A stretch of 64,000 bases of DNA. Origin: Prolixibacteraceae bacterium (GTDB taxonomy: Bacteria > Bacteroidota > Bacteroidia > Bacteroidales > Prolixibacteraceae). The notes beneath the pieces are model-generated. The model was given only the letters and a program-made list of their open reading frames with translations, ran no database searches and was not told where the DNA came from. The position numbers were made by a program, and so were the translations under genes. How positions within the stretch are numbered: position 1 is the first letter of the stretch; each line of letters starts with the position of its first letter. The DNA lies in contig JANQHI010000056.1 of assembly GCA_028282705.1 (NCBI GenBank), positions 1 to 64,000 on the forward strand, read 5' to 3'. This document shows, piece by piece, positions 61,874-64,000 of this stretch.

Positions 61874-61937
61874 AAATGTTGCAATTTCCTGTTTTTTATC
61901 TTTACTGAAAATAAATCCCACATTTACTGCAACATTT
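61874..61937. promoter_or_regulatory. Divergent AAATGTTGCA inverted repeat between sigma factor and membrane protein
   Basis: AAATGTTGCA (61874-61883, plus strand) and its exact reverse complement TGCAACATTT (61928-61937), 44 nt apart. Each copy faces one of the divergent genes, 85 nt from the sigma ATG and 106 nt from the ATG at 61990, so they may be paired -35-type elements or an operator. Confidence 0.5.
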
Positions 61938-61989
61938 GACAATGATACCTAGTCTAATTTCTCGAAAGTCAAATTAAAAAATAGGAATC

Positions 61990-62349
61990 ATGATAGATGA
62001 AGTATTAATTCCTGCAATTATTTTCTTTGCAGTTTACCACATTACAAAGCTGATCTCGGAACATTTATTAAAAAGGAAGATCATTAAAATGGGGCATATT
62101 GAAAAAGCCCAAATACTAGAACCTCCCAAGGTTGAATCAGAAGAAGTAAATCGTTACCCATCATTAAAATGGGGGTTGGTTGCATTCCTTGGAGGGCTTG
62201 GTTTAATCATTATTGAAATTGTTAGAGGGATAAACCCTGATTTTATCAATTACCATAATGCAGTCATGCCCATTGGGATTGTCCTAGTATTTGTTTCATT
62301 AGGGTTTCTGATCTATTTCTTTATTGTGAATTATAAAAACAAAAAATAA
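61990..62349 (+). CDS. Small membrane protein (possibly DUF6249-like)
   Basis: 119 residues. One helix at the N-terminus (VLIPAIIFFAVYHITKLI), a basic/charged middle (KRKIIKMGHIEKAQILEP), then two further helices (about 53-72 and 88-112). This 'helix, charged loop with a Met-Gly/Ile-Glu-Lys segment, two helices' layout resembles DUF6249 proteins, in which an ECF sigma neighbour is common. That match is from memory and tentative. It is divergent from the ECF sigma gene and shares its dyad. Confidence 0.6.
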   Translation: MIDEVLIPAIIFFAVYHITKLISEHLLKRKIIKMGHIEKAQILEPPKVESEEVNRYPSLKWGLVAFLGGLGLIIIEIVRGINPDFINYHNAVMPIGIVLVFVSLGFLIYFFIVNYKNKK

Positions 62350-62377
62350 TTATCCAATAGTTCAGAAGAGAAAAAGG

Positions 62378-62420
62378 ATATCCATGGTATTCAAGAAATG
62401 CCATGGGTATTTTCATTTTG
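62378..62420. terminator. Bidirectional terminator between the membrane protein and fmt
   Basis: ATATCCATGGTAT (62378-62390) and ATGCCATGGGTAT (62398-62410) pair over 13 bp with G-U pairs. T-rich runs follow on both strands (TTTCATTTTG on plus, CCTTTTTC on minus), and convergent genes end on each side. Confidence 0.85.
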
Positions 62421-63387
62421 CTGAATACTTTTCTATTTGCTGAAACCCCCTTAAAAACTCCTCTGTCTTCATCCTTTTCTTGCCCTGGACCTGGAGTTCT
62501 TCTATTTTGACCCAGCCATCAGTAGCTGCTATTTTCAGGTATGTTTTATTATCAGAACTAATTTCCCCAACTTTATTTGTATGGTTTGTTATTTCTTTTT
62601 CAGAACCATAAATTTTCACCTGCAATTTTTTTCTTGTTTCCTGGTTTTTGAAGTTTGTCCAAGCCACAGGATAGGGGGAAAGCCCCCTTACCAGGTTTTT
62701 TATAGATGCTACATCTTTATCCCAGTTAATCCTGCAATCATCTTTAAAAATTTTAGGTGCATGCTTTAATTCTGTTTCTGAACTGAATAACTTATCTTGT
62801 GGTTGTGCTTCATAATTCCCAGCTCGCAATGCATCAACAGTTTTCACAACCAGGGTTGCCCCAATTTCCATAAGGCGGGCATGGATATCACCAACTGTCT
62901 CATTTTCACCAATGTATGTTTTTTCTGAAAACAGGATTTTCCCAGTATCAATTTTATGGTCAAGTAAAAAAGTGGTTACCCCAGTTTCTGTTTCTCCATT
63001 TATAATAGCCCAATTGAGGGGTGCTGCACCACGATATTGTGGAAGCAATGAAGCATGTAAATTAAAGGTACCCAGCTTGGGCATATCCCAAACAACTTCA
63101 GGCAACATCCTGAAAGCCACTACCACCTGAAGGTCAGCTTTCAATTCCTTTAGCTCTTCAATAAATACAGGGTTTTTAAGTTTTTCTGGTTGAAGGATAT
63201 TTAACCCTTTCTCTATTGCATATTTTTTTACTGATGATTCTGCAACTTTCCTTCCCCTGCCAGCAGGCTTATCAGGGCTTGTTATAACCCCAACAATGTT
63301 ATACCCCTTTTCAACAAGGGCTTTTAAACTGCCCACTGCAAAATCGGGTGTACCCATAAAAACAATGCGTAAATTATTTTTTGGCAT
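62413..63387 (-). CDS. fmt: Methionyl-tRNA formyltransferase
   Basis: 324 residues. N-terminal formyl-transferase domain: RIVFMGTPDFAVGSLKALVE, then GVITSPDKPAGRGRK, then the catalytic SLLPQYRGAAPLNWAIINGE (with His and Asn in FNLHASLLP) and TGVTTFLLDHKIDTG. The C-terminal beta-barrel domain contains LSPYPVAWTNF. It formylates initiator Met-tRNA. It lies 23 nt downstream of a DUF5522 gene; peptide deformylase (def) is not adjacent, in contrast to many bacteria. Confidence 0.96.
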   Translation of the reverse strand: MPKNNLRIVFMGTPDFAVGSLKALVEKGYNIVGVITSPDKPAGRGRKVAESSVKKYAIEKGLNILQPEKLKNPVFIEELKELKADLQVVVAFRMLPEVVWDMPKLGTFNLHASLLPQYRGAAPLNWAIINGETETGVTTFLLDHKIDTGKILFSEKTYIGENETVGDIHARLMEIGATLVVKTVDALRAGNYEAQPQDKLFSSETELKHAPKIFKDDCRINWDKDVASIKNLVRGLSPYPVAWTNFKNQETRKKLQVKIYGSEKEITNHTNKVGEISSDNKTYLKIAATDGWVKIEELQVQGKKRMKTEEFLRGFQQIEKYSAK

Positions 63388-63410
63388 GGTGGTATTTTTC
63401 TATAAAATAA

Positions 63411-63620
63411 TTATTTCTTCCTAAGGTTTCGGTTTCCTTTTTGTGCTTTAGGCCAATATGGGCAGTGTTTACAACCATTTGCGCAACAGTACCCACGCCT
63501 GGTCAGGTATTCCTCCGTCATTACCCTGTAACCCTCAGGGCTTAAATAATAATCTTTCCCTTCTTCAAACCCATCATTATATCCTATATCATCAAATGAA
63601 AGCCCATTGTAATAATCCAT
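63411..63620 (-). CDS. DUF5522 small cysteine protein
   Basis: 69 residues. It contains DYYLSPEGYRVMTEEYLTRR followed by GYCCANGCKHCPYWP, a four-Cys motif (CC-x3-C-x2-C) that should bind a metal or Fe-S cluster. This is the DUF5522 signature. Acidic N-terminus, basic C-terminus (KAQKGNRNLRKK). It sits between the ribA(BA) gene and fmt with gaps of about 20 nt on both sides, so it belongs to the same operon. Function unknown. Confidence 0.85.
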   Translation of the reverse strand: MDYYNGLSFDDIGYNDGFEEGKDYYLSPEGYRVMTEEYLTRRGYCCANGCKHCPYWPKAQKGNRNLRKK

Positions 63621-63640
63621 GGCCTTACAGATTTTTTTGG

Positions 63641-64000
63641 CTAATCATCATCATAGCTGAATTTATTCAAGGTGTGCCCCATCCTATCGCGCTTAGTTTT
63701 CATGTAGCGCTGGTTGTGTTTGTTAGGTTTTACTTCAATTGGTAAAATTTCTGAAATCTTAAGCCCATATGCCTCTAAACCAACTCTTTTAACAGGATTA
63801 TTGGTTAGCAAACGCATTTTTGTAATTCCTAAATTACGTAATATCTGGGCACCCACACCATAATCCCTTTCATCCTCTTTAAACCCTAAATGAATGTTGG
63901 CATCAATGGTATCCATTCCCTGGTCTTGCAACTTGTATGCTGCTATTTTGTTTACCAAGCCAATCCCCCTGCCTTCTTGTTGGATATAGACAATTACTCC
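63641..64000 (-). CDS. ribA: GTP cyclohydrolase II (C-terminal part, start beyond window)
   Basis: 119 C-terminal residues are visible; the gene continues past the right edge. [18 protein letters not shown] contains the catalytic Tyr-region/'QEGRGIGL' of GTP cyclohydrolase II, followed by [20 protein letters not shown] with the acid-base residues and [12 protein letters not shown], the nucleotide-binding end. It catalyses the first step of riboflavin synthesis. It could be a RibBA fusion with a dihydroxybutanone phosphate synthase domain upstream, but that part is outside the window. It heads the operon with the DUF5522 gene and fmt. Confidence 0.93.
   Translation of the reverse strand, partial: GVIVYIQQEGRGIGLVNKIAAYKLQDQGMDTIDANIHLGFKEDERDYGVGAQILRNLGITKMRLLTNNPVKRVGLEAYGLKISEILPIEVKPNKHNQRYMKTKRDRMGHTLNKFSYDDD

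Noticed and set aside
1-64000. CRISPR array, prophage, integrase or insertion sequence
   Set aside because: No spaced direct repeats, transposase motifs or phage genes were seen; gene content is ordinary chromosomal with one PUL.

Overview
The window comes from a low-GC member of the Bacteroidota. The evidence is direct: SusC/SusD pairs and another TonB-dependent receptor with a CarboxypepD_reg-like extension, type IX secretion (T9SS) C-terminal sorting domains, many lipoproteins, a membrane sensor of the propeller/Y_Y_Y type, promoters of the Bacteroidota form TTTG-N19-21-TAnnTTTG, and Arg codons dominated by AGG. The carbohydrate locus suggests a marine or algae-associated lifestyle. I cannot place it below phylum with confidence. 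I found no insertion sequence, integrase, phage module or CRISPR array.

Layout. (1) 1-14 kb: a DNase I-fold hydrolase (partial) and a beta-helix lipoprotein, then a peptidoglycan-sugar salvage divergon (NamZ-type exo-muramidase and an SSS symporter facing a NagZ/beta-lactamase-fold fusion). These are followed by a small HTH protein, a DUF1080 lipoprotein, an alpha/beta hydrolase, a UraA-type permease, and a two-gene unit of a coiled-coil membrane protein with a VWA-like lipoprotein. (2) 14-19.3 kb: a signalling cluster of a REC-PAS-PAS-GAF-PAS-HisKA_3 kinase, a NarL-type regulator, a pseudo-receiver/PAS protein and a single-domain receiver. (3) 19.5-32.5 kb: a secreted C10 protease with T9SS tail, tRNA-Val, and housekeeping genes (folC, PhoH/PIN, mtaB, inositol monophosphatase, GT2, ACT). 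This part ends in a TPP riboswitch controlling a TonB receptor, a likely thiamine uptake system. (4) 32.7-39.1 kb, minus strand: a GT39-like membrane glycosyltransferase, xseB, xseA, a secreted subtilase and a MORN-like repeat protein. (5) 39.2-52.7 kb: a polysaccharide utilisation locus (PUL). It encodes SusC, SusD, two paralogous GH26 lipoproteins, an MFS sugar porter, a cytoplasmic GH43 beta-xylosidase-like enzyme and a divergent membrane-bound LuxR-type sensor-regulator. (6) 52.7-64 kb: dps/oxyR, dnaK, a NagX-like acyltransferase broken by an in-frame TAG, panB, an RluA-family pseudouridine synthase, cdd, a GH73-LysM muramidase, an ECF sigma factor with a possible anti-sigma partner, and the operon ribA(BA)-DUF5522-fmt.

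How the genes work together. In the PUL, the GH26 proteins carry sequence signatures that I recall from beta-1,3-xylanases rather than mannanases, and every other component fits xylose or xylo-oligosaccharides. The most interesting hypothesis in the window is therefore a beta-1,3-xylan (algal cell-wall) utilisation locus: surface GH26 cleavage, SusCD import, MFS transport across the inner membrane, then GH43 hydrolysis in the cytoplasm. A second coherent theme is cell-wall sugar recycling (NamZ, NagZ fusion, symporter, GH73 and the broken NagX-like gene). All functional calls rest on motif recognition by eye; no database search was run.
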